DNA of 64,000 nt from CAWFNW01 sp963817405 (GCA_963817405.1 CAWFNW010000001.1:372001-436000), one strand, 5' to 3'. Counted from the first letter of the stretch, positions 44,546 through 54,004 are shown. Program-made: numbers and translations. Notes: generated by a model not told the origin, from the letters alone.

Positions 44546-46537
44546 CTAGCCGACCTTCGGTGCGCTCTCGAGGATCTTCGCGACGATGCTCGGGTCAGCG
44601 AGCGTCGAGATGTCGCCGAACGCCTCCATCTCGCGCTCACCCGCCGCGATCTTGCGCAGGATGCGCCTCATGATCTTGCCCGAACGGGTCTTGGGAAGTT
44701 CAGGAACGAAGTGCAGGTAGTCCGGCTTTGCGATCGGTCCGATCTCCTCGCGGACGTGACCGGTAAGGATCTTGCGCAGGTTGTCGGAGGCCTCGTTCCC
44801 CTGCCTGAGGATCACGTACGCATAGATGCCCTCACCCTTGATCTCATGTGGGTAGCCAACGACCGCGGCCTCGGCGACCGCTGGGTGCGAGACGAGCGCG
44901 CTCTCGACCTCGGCGGTGCCCATGCGGTGGCCGGAGACGTTGATGACGTCGTCCACTCGGCCGAGCAGCCAGTAGAAGCCGTCCTCGTCCTTGCGGGCGC
45001 CGTCGCCGGTGAAGTACTTGCCGGGGAACGCCGAGAAATAGACGGACTTCATGAGCGTGTTCTCGGGGTCGCCCCAGGTGCCCCGAAGCATGCCCGGCCA
45101 CGGCTTCGTGATGCACAGGCGGCCGCCGCTCCCGAGCGGTGTGGGGCTGCCGTCCTCGTTCACGACCTCCGGCACGATGCCGAAGAACGGACGCGTCGCA
45201 GAGCCCGGCTTCATCGGAGTGGCGCCGGGCAGGTTGGTGATGAGGTGACCGCCGGTCTCCGTCTGCCAGTAGGTGTCGACGATCGGGATGCGCTCGCGGC
45301 CGACGTTCTTGTAGTACCACATCCATGCCTCGGGATTGATCGGCTCGCCGACGGTGCCGAGCACGCGGAGCGTCGAGAGGTCGTACTTCGCCGGCCACTC
45401 CTCGCCCGACTTCATGAGCGAGCGGATCGCGGTTGGTGCGGTGTAGAACTGGTTCACACCGTGCTTCTCGACGACTTCCCAGAAGCGGCCCGGATCGGGG
45501 TATGTCGGCACACCCTCGAACATGAGCGTCGTCGCCCCGACGGCAAGCGGGCCGTACACGATGTAGCTGTGCCCAGTGACCCAGCCGATGTCGGCGGTGC
45601 ACCAGAACACATCATCGTCGTGGTAGTCGAAGACGTTCTTGAAGGTGACGGCGGTGAAGAGCAGGTAGCCCGCGGTGGTGTGCAGCACGCCCTTCGGCTT
45701 GCCGGTGGAACCGGAGGTGTAGAGGATGAAGAGCGGGTCTTCGGCGTCCATCCACTCGATGTTGCAGTGACGGGCGATGTCGCTGGCTCGGACCTCCTCG
45801 TGGTACCAGTAGTCGCGCCCCGGCTCCATGTCGACGCGAGTCCGAGCGCGGGACACGACGATGACGGTCTCGATCGTCGGGCACTCGTAGAGCGCGCTGT
45901 CGGCCTCGGCCTTGAGCGGCGTCAGGCGCCCGCCTCTGATGCCCTCGTCAGCCGTGATCAGCAACTTGGCACCGCAGTCCTGGATGCGGTCACGGAGCGC
46001 AGCCGACGAGAACCCGCCGAAGACGATCGAGTGGATCGCGCCGATACGAGCGCAGGCGAGCATCGAGACGACGAGTTCCGGGATCATCGGAAGATAGATC
46101 GCGACGCGATCGCCCTTCTTGATGCCATGCTTCTTGAGCACGTTCGCGAGCCGGCACACTTTGTAGTACAGCGACTGGTACGTGTACATCTTGGTGCGAC
46201 CCTCGTCCGACTCCCAGATGAGGGCGGCCTTGTTCCGCCGCCACGTGGTGAGGTGCCGGTCGATGCAGTTGTGCGTCACGTTGAGCGTGCCGCCCTTGAA
46301 CCACTCGGCGCGCGGGACCGAGAAGTCGTACTCAAGGACGGTGTCCCACTTCGTGTGCCAGTCGAGGTACTCCTCGGCGAGTTCCGCCCAGAAGCCTTCG
46401 GGGTCTTCCACCGAGCGCTTGTAGAGATCCTCGTACTGCTCCATAGACTTGATGTACGCGTGATCCGACACCCAGCCGGCCGGCTGCACGACCCGGTACT
46501 CGGTGGACAACGACTCGATCGCGTTCGGCTCCGTCAT
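44546..46537 (-). CDS. acs: AMP-forming acetyl-CoA synthetase
   Basis: The enzyme activates acetate to acetyl-CoA with ATP. The 663-residue protein has the adenylate motif FILYTSGSTGKPKGVLHTTA near 255, WCTADIGWVTGHSYIVYGPL near 300, VDTYWQTETGGHLITNLPGA near 410, and the catalytic lysine in PKTRSGKIMRRILRKIAAGE near 615, which is acetylated in many bacteria. The ATG has AAGGGGG upstream. It is monocistronic with a long upstream gap. Confidence 0.96.
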   Translation of the reverse strand: MTEPNAIESLSTEYRVVQPAGWVSDHAYIKSMEQYEDLYKRSVEDPEGFWAELAEEYLDWHTKWDTVLEYDFSVPRAEWFKGGTLNVTHNCIDRHLTTWRRNKAALIWESDEGRTKMYTYQSLYYKVCRLANVLKKHGIKKGDRVAIYLPMIPELVVSMLACARIGAIHSIVFGGFSSAALRDRIQDCGAKLLITADEGIRGGRLTPLKAEADSALYECPTIETVIVVSRARTRVDMEPGRDYWYHEEVRASDIARHCNIEWMDAEDPLFILYTSGSTGKPKGVLHTTAGYLLFTAVTFKNVFDYHDDDVFWCTADIGWVTGHSYIVYGPLAVGATTLMFEGVPTYPDPGRFWEVVEKHGVNQFYTAPTAIRSLMKSGEEWPAKYDLSTLRVLGTVGEPINPEAWMWYYKNVGRERIPIVDTYWQTETGGHLITNLPGATPMKPGSATRPFFGIVPEVVNEDGSPTPLGSGGRLCITKPWPGMLRGTWGDPENTLMKSVYFSAFPGKYFTGDGARKDEDGFYWLLGRVDDVINVSGHRMGTAEVESALVSHPAVAEAAVVGYPHEIKGEGIYAYVILRQGNEASDNLRKILTGHVREEIGPIAKPDYLHFVPELPKTRSGKIMRRILRKIAAGEREMEAFGDISTLADPSIVAKILESAPKVG

Positions 46538-46932
46538 GCGCGCGCCCCCTTCTCATCGACCGGCGCCACGCGCCGCATCCAGATGTACTGCACCTACCTG
46601 CTCCAAGGGCCGCCGAGGCGGCTCCGTCCATGGTAGTCGGAGCAGTTCGCCTTCGGGAGAGTCCCCTCGGGCGTGCGGCAGAGATTCCTCGGTCAGCGGC
46701 AAGCCTCCGACCGAAGCTCCCGCCCGCGCACAGAGCGGACGCCGGTGGTTGCAATTGTGGTGCGATTTCTGTACGTTATCGCCGGTAACAAGTTTCCCTT
46801 CCCTCGCATGTCGGTCTGCTCGGAGAATCCGGCAGACCGGAGAGTTGGCCCAGTCGTTGACCGGCATCACGACTCGCGCGGTTTGAGCCGCGGGCCACAC
46901 GAGACTCAGGGGTAATCAGGGAAGGCATGAGG
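46538..46932. other. Intergenic region upstream of acs
   Basis: About 390 bases hold no gene I can support. On the acs strand there are modest hairpins (GCTCCG...CGGAGC near 46610-46645 and a GC-rich stem just inside it) that could belong to a 5' leader. I find no clear promoter hexamers, no T-box and no riboswitch I recognise. Confidence 0.4.
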
Positions 46933-46960
46933 AAGGCCCCGACCTGAAGGTCGGGGCCTT
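46933..46960 (-). terminator. Terminator after the degV gene
   Basis: A 13-bp stem (AAGGCCCCGACCT with its complement) has only GA between the arms, so the loop is probably TGAA after the closing pair opens. It lies 70 bases beyond the degV stop on the minus strand. Confidence 0.75.
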
Positions 46961-47029
46961 TCCGTATCCGCCAATCACTACCCACACGGTGCGTGCCGTC
47001 CGCGCGAACGGCCGGCTGTCCGGATGCGG

Positions 47030-47875
47030 TCAGACGTCGATCGGAAGAACCGCCACGCCCCACCCCGTGCCGGTGTGCGCCGTTATCACGGCGCCAGCCT
47101 TGATCACGCGGAGCTCCGCGACATCGAAGGCCTCGCGAACGCGCGACTCCAACCACTCCGCCTTCTCCGGCGAAAGCGCATGCATGATCGCGAACTTCCC
47201 CCGGCGAGCGGAACCCATCTCCTTGGTCACCCAGTCCATGGTCGCTTCAAGAGCCGCCGTCGCGCCGCGCGGCTTGCCGGCGACCTCGAAGGTGCCGTGC
47301 TCGTTCACTGTGATCAGCACGCGCGTGCTGAGGAGCCCGCCGAGAAGAGCCCCGACCTTCCCGATCCGCCCGCCCTTCGCCAAGTTGTCGAGCTTGTCCA
47401 GTCCCACGACCATCCGGACCCGTGCCCGCGCCTGCTCGAGCACCGCCAGGATGTCGGGGACTCCGCCGCCCTCTGCCGCCGCGCTCGCAGCCTCGACGAC
47501 CTGCAGCGCCTCTCCCCACGACAGGTTCCGGGTGTCGAAGACCGTGACGCGGTCGCCGAACTGGCGCGCAGCCTCGTGGGCTGACTCGATCGTCCCCGAG
47601 AGTGGAGCGGAGATGTGCACCGAGACGATGCGCTCGAACCGCTCGAGCCCCGCCCGATAGGCCTCGACGAACGCCCCAACGGACGGTTGGGACGTGGTCG
47701 GCAACTTCGGCGCTTCATCCATCCGCAGGAAGAACTCCTCCTGGGACAGGTCACCGTCGGTGAACGTCTCATCACCGATCGCAACCATCAGGGGGACGAC
47801 GCGGACGTCCAGCTCTCGTGCGACGTCAGGGGTGATGTCCGAAGTGCTGTCCGTGACGATTCCGACGTGGCGCAT
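47030..47875 (-). CDS. DegV-family fatty-acid-binding protein
   Basis: The 281-residue protein belongs to the DegV/FakB family, which binds fatty acids for phosphorylation by FakA. Visible hallmarks are VGIVTDSTSDITPDVAREL at the N-terminus, KLPTTSQPSVGAFVEAYRA near 55, IVSVHISAPLSGTIESAHEA near 82, and the C-terminal AHTGTGWGVAVLPIDV (the family GPG/GTG motif). No FakA gene is in the window. It is the last gene of the rnd-xseA-xseB-HIT-degV run. Confidence 0.88.
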   Translation of the reverse strand: MRHVGIVTDSTSDITPDVARELDVRVVPLMVAIGDETFTDGDLSQEEFFLRMDEAPKLPTTSQPSVGAFVEAYRAGLERFERIVSVHISAPLSGTIESAHEAARQFGDRVTVFDTRNLSWGEALQVVEAASAAAEGGGVPDILAVLEQARARVRMVVGLDKLDNLAKGGRIGKVGALLGGLLSTRVLITVNEHGTFEVAGKPRGATAALEATMDWVTKEMGSARRGKFAIMHALSPEKAEWLESRVREAFDVAELRVIKAGAVITAHTGTGWGVAVLPIDV

Positions 47876-47881
47876 GATCGC

Positions 47882-48289
47882 TCAGCCTCCTGCGGTCGCA
47901 TCGACGAATCGGACCATGCCGTGGCCCATCTGGCGTCCCCCCATGACATGCAGGTGCAGGTGCGGCACCGTCTGCGACGCGTCGCCTCCCGTGTTCACGA
48001 TGACCCGGTAGCCGCTCTCATCGATCCCCTTGCGCTGTGCTACCACGGGCACGGCGGCAAGAAGCGCACCGAGCACGGTCGGATCAACCGCATCGCCGAG
48101 GTTGGTGTAGTGCTCTTTGGGAACAACGAGTGTGTGCACCGGCGCCTGCGGCGCAGCGTCGTCGAATGCCGCCACGAACTCGTCCTCGTAGACGAGCGGC
48201 ACGCCCGCCTCGCCGTTCGCGATCCTGCAGAAGATGCAGCTCGGGTCCACAGAGCCTCCCGGAGGTCCTGCCGGGTCGTTCGCGGTCAC
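47882..48289 (-). CDS. HIT-family nucleotide-binding hydrolase
   Basis: The protein has the HINT-type fold: CIFCRIANGEAGVPLVYEDE near the start, PVHTLVVPKEHYTNLGD, and the catalytic HIT motif TVPHLHLHVMGGRQMG at the C-terminus. The GTG at 48287-48289 overlaps the xseB stop (GTGA). An internal GTG at 48248-48250 has GGGAGG four bases ahead and would give the usual family length (122 residues), so the true start may be there. Confidence 0.88.
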   Translation of the reverse strand: MTANDPAGPPGGSVDPSCIFCRIANGEAGVPLVYEDEFVAAFDDAAPQAPVHTLVVPKEHYTNLGDAVDPTVLGALLAAVPVVAQRKGIDESGYRVIVNTGGDASQTVPHLHLHVMGGRQMGHGMVRFVDATAGG

Positions 48290-48522
48290 TCGCTCTCTTC
48301 GTCGTCCTCCAGCTCGCCAACGAGCATCGTAATGCGCTGCTGCGCACCGTCGAGCTTGCGCTGGCATGCGTTCAGAAGCGCGACGCCGCGCTCGTAGCGC
48401 TCAAGACTCTCCTCAAGCTCCAACTGGCCGCTCTCAAGCGAACGCACGATCTGCTCGAGCTCATTGAGCGCTGCCCCGAACGTCAGATCGTCGGCCACGA
48501 CTGCTGGTGTCTCAATGCCCAT
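48286..48522 (-). CDS. xseB: Exodeoxyribonuclease VII small subunit
   Basis: This 78-residue helical protein has the XseB signature FGAALNELEQIVRSLESGQL followed by ELEESLERYERGVALLNACQ. It binds the C-terminal helices of XseA. Its start is three bases after the xseA stop. The tail is acidic (GELEDDEESE). Confidence 0.92.
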   Translation of the reverse strand: MGIETPAVVADDLTFGAALNELEQIVRSLESGQLELEESLERYERGVALLNACQRKLDGAQQRITMLVGELEDDEESE

Positions 48523-48525
48523 AGC

Positions 48526-49863
48526 CTACGCCTCCGTCTCAACCGACTCGACCAAGCAGCCGAGCGAACCCGACGCCACCTTCACGCGCACGCGGTCGCC
48601 CACTGCGACATCTGTTGCAGCTCGTACGACTTCACGCCCGGACTCGTCGTAGCATACCGCGTACCCTCGTCCGAGGATCTTGAGCGGTGACAGCTCCTCC
48701 AGCTGCGCCGCAGCAAGCCCGAGCGCGCGTGACGCACGCTCGGTCACGCGCGGACCTTCGATGCGCAGCCGATCGCGCACTGAGCGCACGCGCATGTCGT
48801 GGTGCGTGAAGAGCCCCGGCGCCACGTGCCGAAGGCGGAGGCGAGCTCGTGCCAGCGCCTCGCCGTCGCGCCGGATGCGCTCTGGTAGCGCTTTGGCGAG
48901 TTGTGCCGCCAGCGAGTCCAGCGTCTGCATCCGCTGCGCAAGCAACCACGACGGGTCGCGGAAGACGGGCCGCTCACCGGCGAGCCGCAGGCGGCTCTCC
49001 GCTCTACGGATGACATGTTCCAGTGAACTGGCCAGAAGTCGAGCCGTGCTGTCCAGCTGTGCGGAGACTTCGTCACACGCGGGCGCGACCGCCTCCGCGG
49101 CGGCCGTTGGCGTTGACGCACGAAGGTCGGCGACCATGTCCGCGATGCTTGTGTCCGGCTCATGACCGATGCCGGTCACTACGGGCACCGGGCTCGAGAC
49201 AACCGCACGGGCGACGTCCTCGGCATTGAAGGGCATCAGGTCCTCGTAGGAACCTCCACCGCGGCAGAGGATCGCGACCTCCACACCGGGCGTCTCACCG
49301 AGCAGTCGGAGCCCTTCGACGATCGCCGCAACGGCGCCGTCGCCTTCCACCTGCACCCCGGCGATGACGAGCTCGGCGGCCGGGAAGCGCCGCCGGAGCG
49401 TGCGGATCACGTCGTGAACCGCCTTGCCCCGGGGCGACGTCACGAGACCGATCGCCTGCGGGAAGCGCGGCAGCGGCCGCTTACGCTCCTCGCGCATGAG
49501 CCCCTCGGCCTCGAGGCGTCGCGCGAGCGCCGCCACCTGCAGCCGCAACACGCCCTCGCCGGCCGGAGCAATGCTCCGTGCCTGGAACTGCATGCGCCCC
49601 TTCGGCGGATACGCGGTGAAGGTGCCGGCCACCTCCACGAGCATGCCTGCTCGCAGATCCACACCTGACTGGTCGAACGCATCGCGCCACATGAGGCACG
49701 GCATCACGGCGTACTCGTCGCAGATGGTGAAATAGACGGCCTTGTAGCCGGGTTTGACGGTGCAGTCGGAGACCTCGCCCACCACCCGAGCTGCGATCTG
49801 CTCGAGCGCGCCCTTGGCGAGGCGCATAGCGTCCGAGACGCTCAGGGCGGCTGGATCAGCCAC
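48526..49863 (-). CDS. xseA: Exodeoxyribonuclease VII large subunit
   Basis: This is a single-strand-specific exonuclease. The 445-residue protein has an N-terminal OB fold (VVGEVSDCTVKPGYKAVYFT near 22), the catalytic domain (QAIGLVTSPRGKAVHDVIRT near 135; AILCRGGGSYEDLMPFNAED near 190; VTGIGHEPDTSIADMVAD near 225) and a long coiled coil, followed by the C-terminal LKILGRGYAVCYD segment. I use the GTG 49861-49863, which overlaps the rnd stop by 8 bases. Confidence 0.94.
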   Translation of the reverse strand: MADPAALSVSDAMRLAKGALEQIAARVVGEVSDCTVKPGYKAVYFTICDEYAVMPCLMWRDAFDQSGVDLRAGMLVEVAGTFTAYPPKGRMQFQARSIAPAGEGVLRLQVAALARRLEAEGLMREERKRPLPRFPQAIGLVTSPRGKAVHDVIRTLRRRFPAAELVIAGVQVEGDGAVAAIVEGLRLLGETPGVEVAILCRGGGSYEDLMPFNAEDVARAVVSSPVPVVTGIGHEPDTSIADMVADLRASTPTAAAEAVAPACDEVSAQLDSTARLLASSLEHVIRRAESRLRLAGERPVFRDPSWLLAQRMQTLDSLAAQLAKALPERIRRDGEALARARLRLRHVAPGLFTHHDMRVRSVRDRLRIEGPRVTERASRALGLAAAQLEELSPLKILGRGYAVCYDESGREVVRAATDVAVGDRVRVKVASGSLGCLVESVETEA

Positions 49864-51007
49864 GGTCCACCGGCTCCACGACGAGGCGGCCGCCCACGAC
49901 GCGCATCGACGCTGCGCCATCCATGAGTTCGGCCAACTCCTCGCCGACGAGCGTGTGACGCCACCCCGACCCAAGCGGGTTTTCCTCGCGCTCCCCCGCC
50001 GCGAAACGCTCCAACTCATCACGCGTCGCGATGAGCGTGGCCGCGACGCCGTGCTCCTTGGCCCGCAGCCTCAGGAGCGCTGATAAGAGGTCCGCAACAT
50101 CCGAAACGTCACCCTCGAGCCGCTTCCGCTTTGCGATCTTCGGCAACTCGTCGTCGGGCACGTCCTGTCCGCGCCGTATCGCCTTCAAGATGTCGTCTGC
50201 GTTGCGGCGCGCGACCTGCTCGTTCAACCCCCGCACGCTCTGCAGGCTGGCGCTGTCCGTTGGTACGCGACGCGCGATCTCCAGGAGCGCCTCATCCGAG
50301 ACCACCCAGCGCTTGGGGAGGTCACGCCGCTGCGCCTCACGCTCCCGCCAGACGGCGAGCTCGCGCAGGACGGCCAAGCTTCGGCGATCGAGCGCTGACG
50401 CGCGCTTTACTCGGCGGAACTGCTCCTCGGCGATCACGTCGTAGGTTGCAGGGTCCGCCATGCGAGCGAAGTCCTGCTCCAGCCACTCCAGACGACCCTC
50501 AGCCTGGAGGCGCTCGCGCATCGTGCGGTACGCCGAGGGAAGGTATCGAACGTCGTCGAGCGCGTAGTCGACCTGCTCGGCTGAGAGTGGGCGCGCTGTC
50601 CAGTCCGTGTACGTGTGCCCCTTGCCGAGCGTCACACCGACGAGAGAGTGCACCAGCTGCTGGTAGCCGACCTGAGAGGGCATCCCAAGAAGGGTTGCCG
50701 CGGTCTGCGTGTCGAACACCGGGGCCGGCACCGAGCCCATGAGGCGGTAGAGGATCTCGAGGTCCTGCGAGCCCGCGTGGAAGACCTTGGTCACCGCAGG
50801 ATCGCGGAACACGGCGAACAGCGGTTCCAGATCGCTCACGGCAAGCGGGTCCACGATCGCGGTCACGTCATCGGTGGCCACCTGGATCAGACAAAGCCGA
50901 GCGTAGTATGTACGCTCGCGCATGAACTCGGTGTCGATGGCGAGCGCATCCGCTCCGCGCAGGAGATCTGCGAGCTCGGCCAGCAGCTGGGGGCTATCGA
51001 CGTACAC
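49856..51007 (-). CDS. rnd: Ribonuclease D
   Basis: This is a 3'-5' exoribonuclease acting on tRNA and other stable RNAs. The 383-residue protein has a DEDD exonuclease domain: Exo I LAIDTEFMRERTYYARLCLI near 23, Exo II KVFHAGSQDLEIL near 75, and Exo III YALDDVRYLPSAYRTM near 150 (DEDDy type). An HRDC domain follows at about 210-290, then a second HRDC-like domain near 300-370. It begins the minus-strand run to degV and is divergent from the lipid kinase gene. Confidence 0.93.
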   Translation of the reverse strand: MYVDSPQLLAELADLLRGADALAIDTEFMRERTYYARLCLIQVATDDVTAIVDPLAVSDLEPLFAVFRDPAVTKVFHAGSQDLEILYRLMGSVPAPVFDTQTAATLLGMPSQVGYQQLVHSLVGVTLGKGHTYTDWTARPLSAEQVDYALDDVRYLPSAYRTMRERLQAEGRLEWLEQDFARMADPATYDVIAEEQFRRVKRASALDRRSLAVLRELAVWREREAQRRDLPKRWVVSDEALLEIARRVPTDSASLQSVRGLNEQVARRNADDILKAIRRGQDVPDDELPKIAKRKRLEGDVSDVADLLSALLRLRAKEHGVAATLIATRDELERFAAGEREENPLGSGWRHTLVGEELAELMDGAASMRVVGGRLVVEPVDRG

Positions 51008-51119
51008 GCACGCCTCCTCGCTCGGCGGATATCAGTGCGATGCCGTAGAATCGGGAAACGGCGCCCGGCGGCGCTTTGCAGTGTATCCCATCGCCGCGAC
51101 ACGCAGGAGGGAGGGGCTG

Positions 51120-52025
51120 GTGCGAGCGCTCATGGTGAGCAACCTCCGCTCCGGCGTGGGCGATCCGGGAACCCACGAGTTCCTCAGCGAGATGGGGACC
51201 CGCGACGTCGAGATCACCCTTCGCTTCCTGCAGGAGGGTGGCGACCTCGACGCGCTCCTCGGGGACGCGGACTCGTTCGATCGAGTCATCATCTCCGGCG
51301 GCGATGGCACCATCTCGGCGGCGCTCTACGCACTCAGGCAGAGCGAGGTGCCCATCGCGCTCTATCCCGCCGGTACGGCGAACCTCTTCGCGCGCAACCT
51401 CGCGCTGCCACCCGACCCGGCCGAGCTTGCCCGCCTGGTCTTCGACGGCGAGGCGACCCGGCTCGACCTCGGCGAACTCGACATCGGCGGCGGCCACGGC
51501 TTCTTCGTGATGGCCGGAGCCGGCTTCGACGCCGGGCTCATCCTCCGAGCAGAACCGCTCAAGCCCATCATCGGCGAGGGTGCCTACATCGTCGCGGCAC
51601 TCCAGGACCCGCTGCCGCGGCAGTCGAAGTTCGATCTCGTCCTCGACGGGGATGAGGTCTCTACAGAGGGCATCGCAGTCGTGCTCGTCAACCTCGCGAA
51701 GATTCAGCTCGACCTCTCGGTCACGCACGACAGCGACCCTCGCGACGGGCTGCTCGACGTCGTCGTGATCAAGGCGCGCACGGTGGCCGGCCTCATGCCC
51801 ACGGTCTTCGCTGCAGTGCTCGACCGCATCGGCAACCACAAGGGCCGCCCCGGCCTCGACGTCTTCAAGGCGCGGGAGGTGAGTGTCACCGCTTCGGTGC
51901 CGCTGCCGTTCCAGGCGGACGGCGAGATGCTCCAGCACACCGGGCCGCTCCGAGCGCGCATTCTGCCGGGCGCGGCCACGATCATGCTGCCGCCGGGCGC
52001 CCTCGGCGACTACTCTCGGGTCTGA
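51120..52025 (+). CDS. Diacylglycerol kinase-family lipid kinase (second copy)
   Basis: The 301-residue protein has IISGGDGTISAALYALRQ near residue 60 and ALYPAGTANLFARNLALP near 82, the DAGK catalytic-domain motifs, and a C-terminal beta domain. It is distinct from the gene at 19341-20240, because the motif is GTANLFARNL and not GSGNDTRRTL. The GTG start has GGAGGGAGGGG upstream. TAGAAT at 51046-51051 may be its -10. Its end overlaps the convergent transpeptidase gene by 16 bases. Confidence 0.85.
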   Translation: MRALMVSNLRSGVGDPGTHEFLSEMGTRDVEITLRFLQEGGDLDALLGDADSFDRVIISGGDGTISAALYALRQSEVPIALYPAGTANLFARNLALPPDPAELARLVFDGEATRLDLGELDIGGGHGFFVMAGAGFDAGLILRAEPLKPIIGEGAYIVAALQDPLPRQSKFDLVLDGDEVSTEGIAVVLVNLAKIQLDLSVTHDSDPRDGLLDVVVIKARTVAGLMPTVFAAVLDRIGNHKGRPGLDVFKAREVSVTASVPLPFQADGEMLQHTGPLRARILPGAATIMLPPGALGDYSRV

Positions 52026-53713
52026 ACCATGGTGCCGATCGGCACCTGAGGGTAGAGATCGAGCACGTCGCTGTTGTAGAGCCGGATGCACCCGTGCGAG
52101 GCCTTCGTGCCGATGACCCACGGCTCGTTGGTGCCGTGAATCGCGTAGTTCGTGTACACGTACGCCGAGCCCGTCCACTTGTAGAGCCGCATCTTCCGGG
52201 GCCCGTACACGCTGCCCGGATCAGTCACATACTTCGCGCCGACCCTCCACAGCCGCACGGGCGTCTCCATGGACGCCCGACCGAGGGCAACCGGGTAGTG
52301 CTCGACCAGCACGTCACTCTTCACGAGGTAGAGGCGGAACTCGGACTTGTCGATCACGATTGACGTCGACGCCGACGGATATGCGAGGCGCTTGAACGCC
52401 TTCTGCCACGAGCTGCTTCCGCCGAGCGGGTTGACCGCCTCGACTCGGTACGTGACGCCGTCCGCGGGTGTATCGAACGAGCCGAAGTCAACCGTTGCAT
52501 AGGCCGCCGGCGTCGCTGACGCTACCTGCACGCCATTGCGGTACAGGCGCACCTCTGAGGTATTCACGCCCACAAGCGCGCGCATCGTCGCCTTCCTGGC
52601 AAGGTACGGCGCATCGATCGGACTGATCACGGCAGGCTGCGCCGGGGCACCGCCAAGCTGCTGCTCGACCGGAACGGATACGACCTTCGTGCTGCCGAAG
52701 ATCGTCGCCTGGGTCAGCACAGAGCCCACCGACGCAAGGTACGCGGCAGCCGGTTGGCCTAAGATGCCTGAGATGCTGTACAGAAGCGGCCCGCCGCTCT
52801 TGCCGACGTACGTGGCCCCTGTGAGCGCGTCCGGCACGGCAGCAGCGATGCCGACGGCCGTCCCCTCAAGCCAGCCTCGCGCTCGAGCGCCCTTCGCGAT
52901 CTCGACTGCAGTGGCGTAGCGGGTCGGGCCGGCCCAGCGCGCACTTGCTCCGAGGCCCGAGTACGTCGCTCCGGAGACGACCGCCGCACTGCCGGCCACG
53001 ATCACTTCGCTACCTGGCAGCGAACCGAGCGCCACCCGCGTCGCGTCAGGAATCCGGTCGCGGCTCACCAGAAGGATGGGAATCCCCGTTCGAGCCGATA
53101 CCGCCGAGAGCGCAAGGGCGTCCACGAAGCCGGCATCGTTCGTGCCGTTGGCGACCAGAACGCTCGGCGGGATGTCGCGACCCGTTTGAGCCGCCACTGC
53201 GCGGACTCGAGCGGCGATCGTGGCGGCAAGGTCGTAGCGATCACCGCCCGTGACCAGTTGCTCCACGTTGCCGAAGCCAACGATGCCGCGTAGCTGCGTG
53301 ACTGCCGAAGAGGAGACCGCGGCGGTACCCCCGACCACGATGACCGTGATGGTGCCGTTCGCAGCCTTGATCGCGCGAAGCGCCGAGACCGTCGCCGGTG
53401 GCACGTCCGTGCCCCTTACCAGCAGGAGCGGGGCATCGTAGGCCCAGCAGAGACTCCCTGCGGCGAGCGGATCCGAGAACGCCCGGTTCTCACCCGATGC
53501 GACGATCACGTGCGTGATTCCGCCCCACCCTGGCCACCCCGCACCGGCGATCGCGACCGCTGTGTCGAACCTGCTCGGCCCGCCAAGCCTTTGGACCTGG
53601 AGGGCGATCTGCAAGCTCCCCGCCGGCCACCCGTCCGCCGCGAGCGCGGGCGTGGTGAGGGCTATGAGGAGCACCAGCGACAGGGAGAGTGCAGCTGACA
53701 CACGTCGACGCAT
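52010..53713 (-). CDS. Secreted L,D-transpeptidase with cell-wall-binding type 2 repeats
   Basis: The 567-residue protein has four parts. A signal peptide (1-29, ending TPALAADG) is followed by about three CWB2 repeats (about 45-330; for example VQRLGGPSRFDTAVAIAGAG, LVTGGDRYDLAATIAARV, RWAGPTRYATAVEIAKGA). An Ig-like linker (about 345-430) leads to a YkuD domain with NYAIHGTNEPWVIGTKASHG and the catalytic cysteine in SHGCIRLYNSDV near 540. CWB2 repeats anchor proteins to anionic wall polymers, and YkuD makes 3-3 cross-links. The ATG 53711-53713 has GGGAGG upstream. Confidence 0.92.
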   Translation of the reverse strand: MRRRVSAALSLSLVLLIALTTPALAADGWPAGSLQIALQVQRLGGPSRFDTAVAIAGAGWPGWGGITHVIVASGENRAFSDPLAAGSLCWAYDAPLLLVRGTDVPPATVSALRAIKAANGTITVIVVGGTAAVSSSAVTQLRGIVGFGNVEQLVTGGDRYDLAATIAARVRAVAAQTGRDIPPSVLVANGTNDAGFVDALALSAVSARTGIPILLVSRDRIPDATRVALGSLPGSEVIVAGSAAVVSGATYSGLGASARWAGPTRYATAVEIAKGARARGWLEGTAVGIAAAVPDALTGATYVGKSGGPLLYSISGILGQPAAAYLASVGSVLTQATIFGSTKVVSVPVEQQLGGAPAQPAVISPIDAPYLARKATMRALVGVNTSEVRLYRNGVQVASATPAAYATVDFGSFDTPADGVTYRVEAVNPLGGSSSWQKAFKRLAYPSASTSIVIDKSEFRLYLVKSDVLVEHYPVALGRASMETPVRLWRVGAKYVTDPGSVYGPRKMRLYKWTGSAYVYTNYAIHGTNEPWVIGTKASHGCIRLYNSDVLDLYPQVPIGTMVQTRE

Positions 53714-53971
53714 GCGTTCCTCCCGGGAGTTGTCCTGAGATGAGTATACGCGCAGGCGATTGCCCCGCCGGACGGGAAACCGCACGGCTATTCCAGAACG
53801 GCGTTGGTGGTGCCCATGGTCCCCGTCATTTCAGCCTCGCGCTCCTCCTCGTTGCCTTCCTCCTCAGTGAATCCGACTGGGTCTGTAGCGCACACAGAGA
53901 GTGAACTGCGCGCGCGGCCGGCCAGCTCGGCAACCAAGGACTCGGGGGCAACGCGAAGGCTGGAACAGAGT

Positions 53972-54004
53972 ACGAGGCCTCGGCAGCATCTGCCGAGGCC
54001 TCGT
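53972..54004 (-). terminator. Terminator after tRNA-Val
   Basis: A perfect 15-bp stem (ACGAGGCCTCGGCAG with its complement) with a CAT loop starts 8 bases beyond the tRNA-Val 3' end on the minus strand. Confidence 0.8.

Noticed and set aside
44360..46636. Long plus-strand open frame opposite acs
   Set aside because: It is a low-complexity, domain-free shadow of the well-conserved acs gene.
46538..46932. Possible riboswitch upstream of acs
   Set aside because: Only scattered hairpins are visible and no conserved core of a known class could be recognised.
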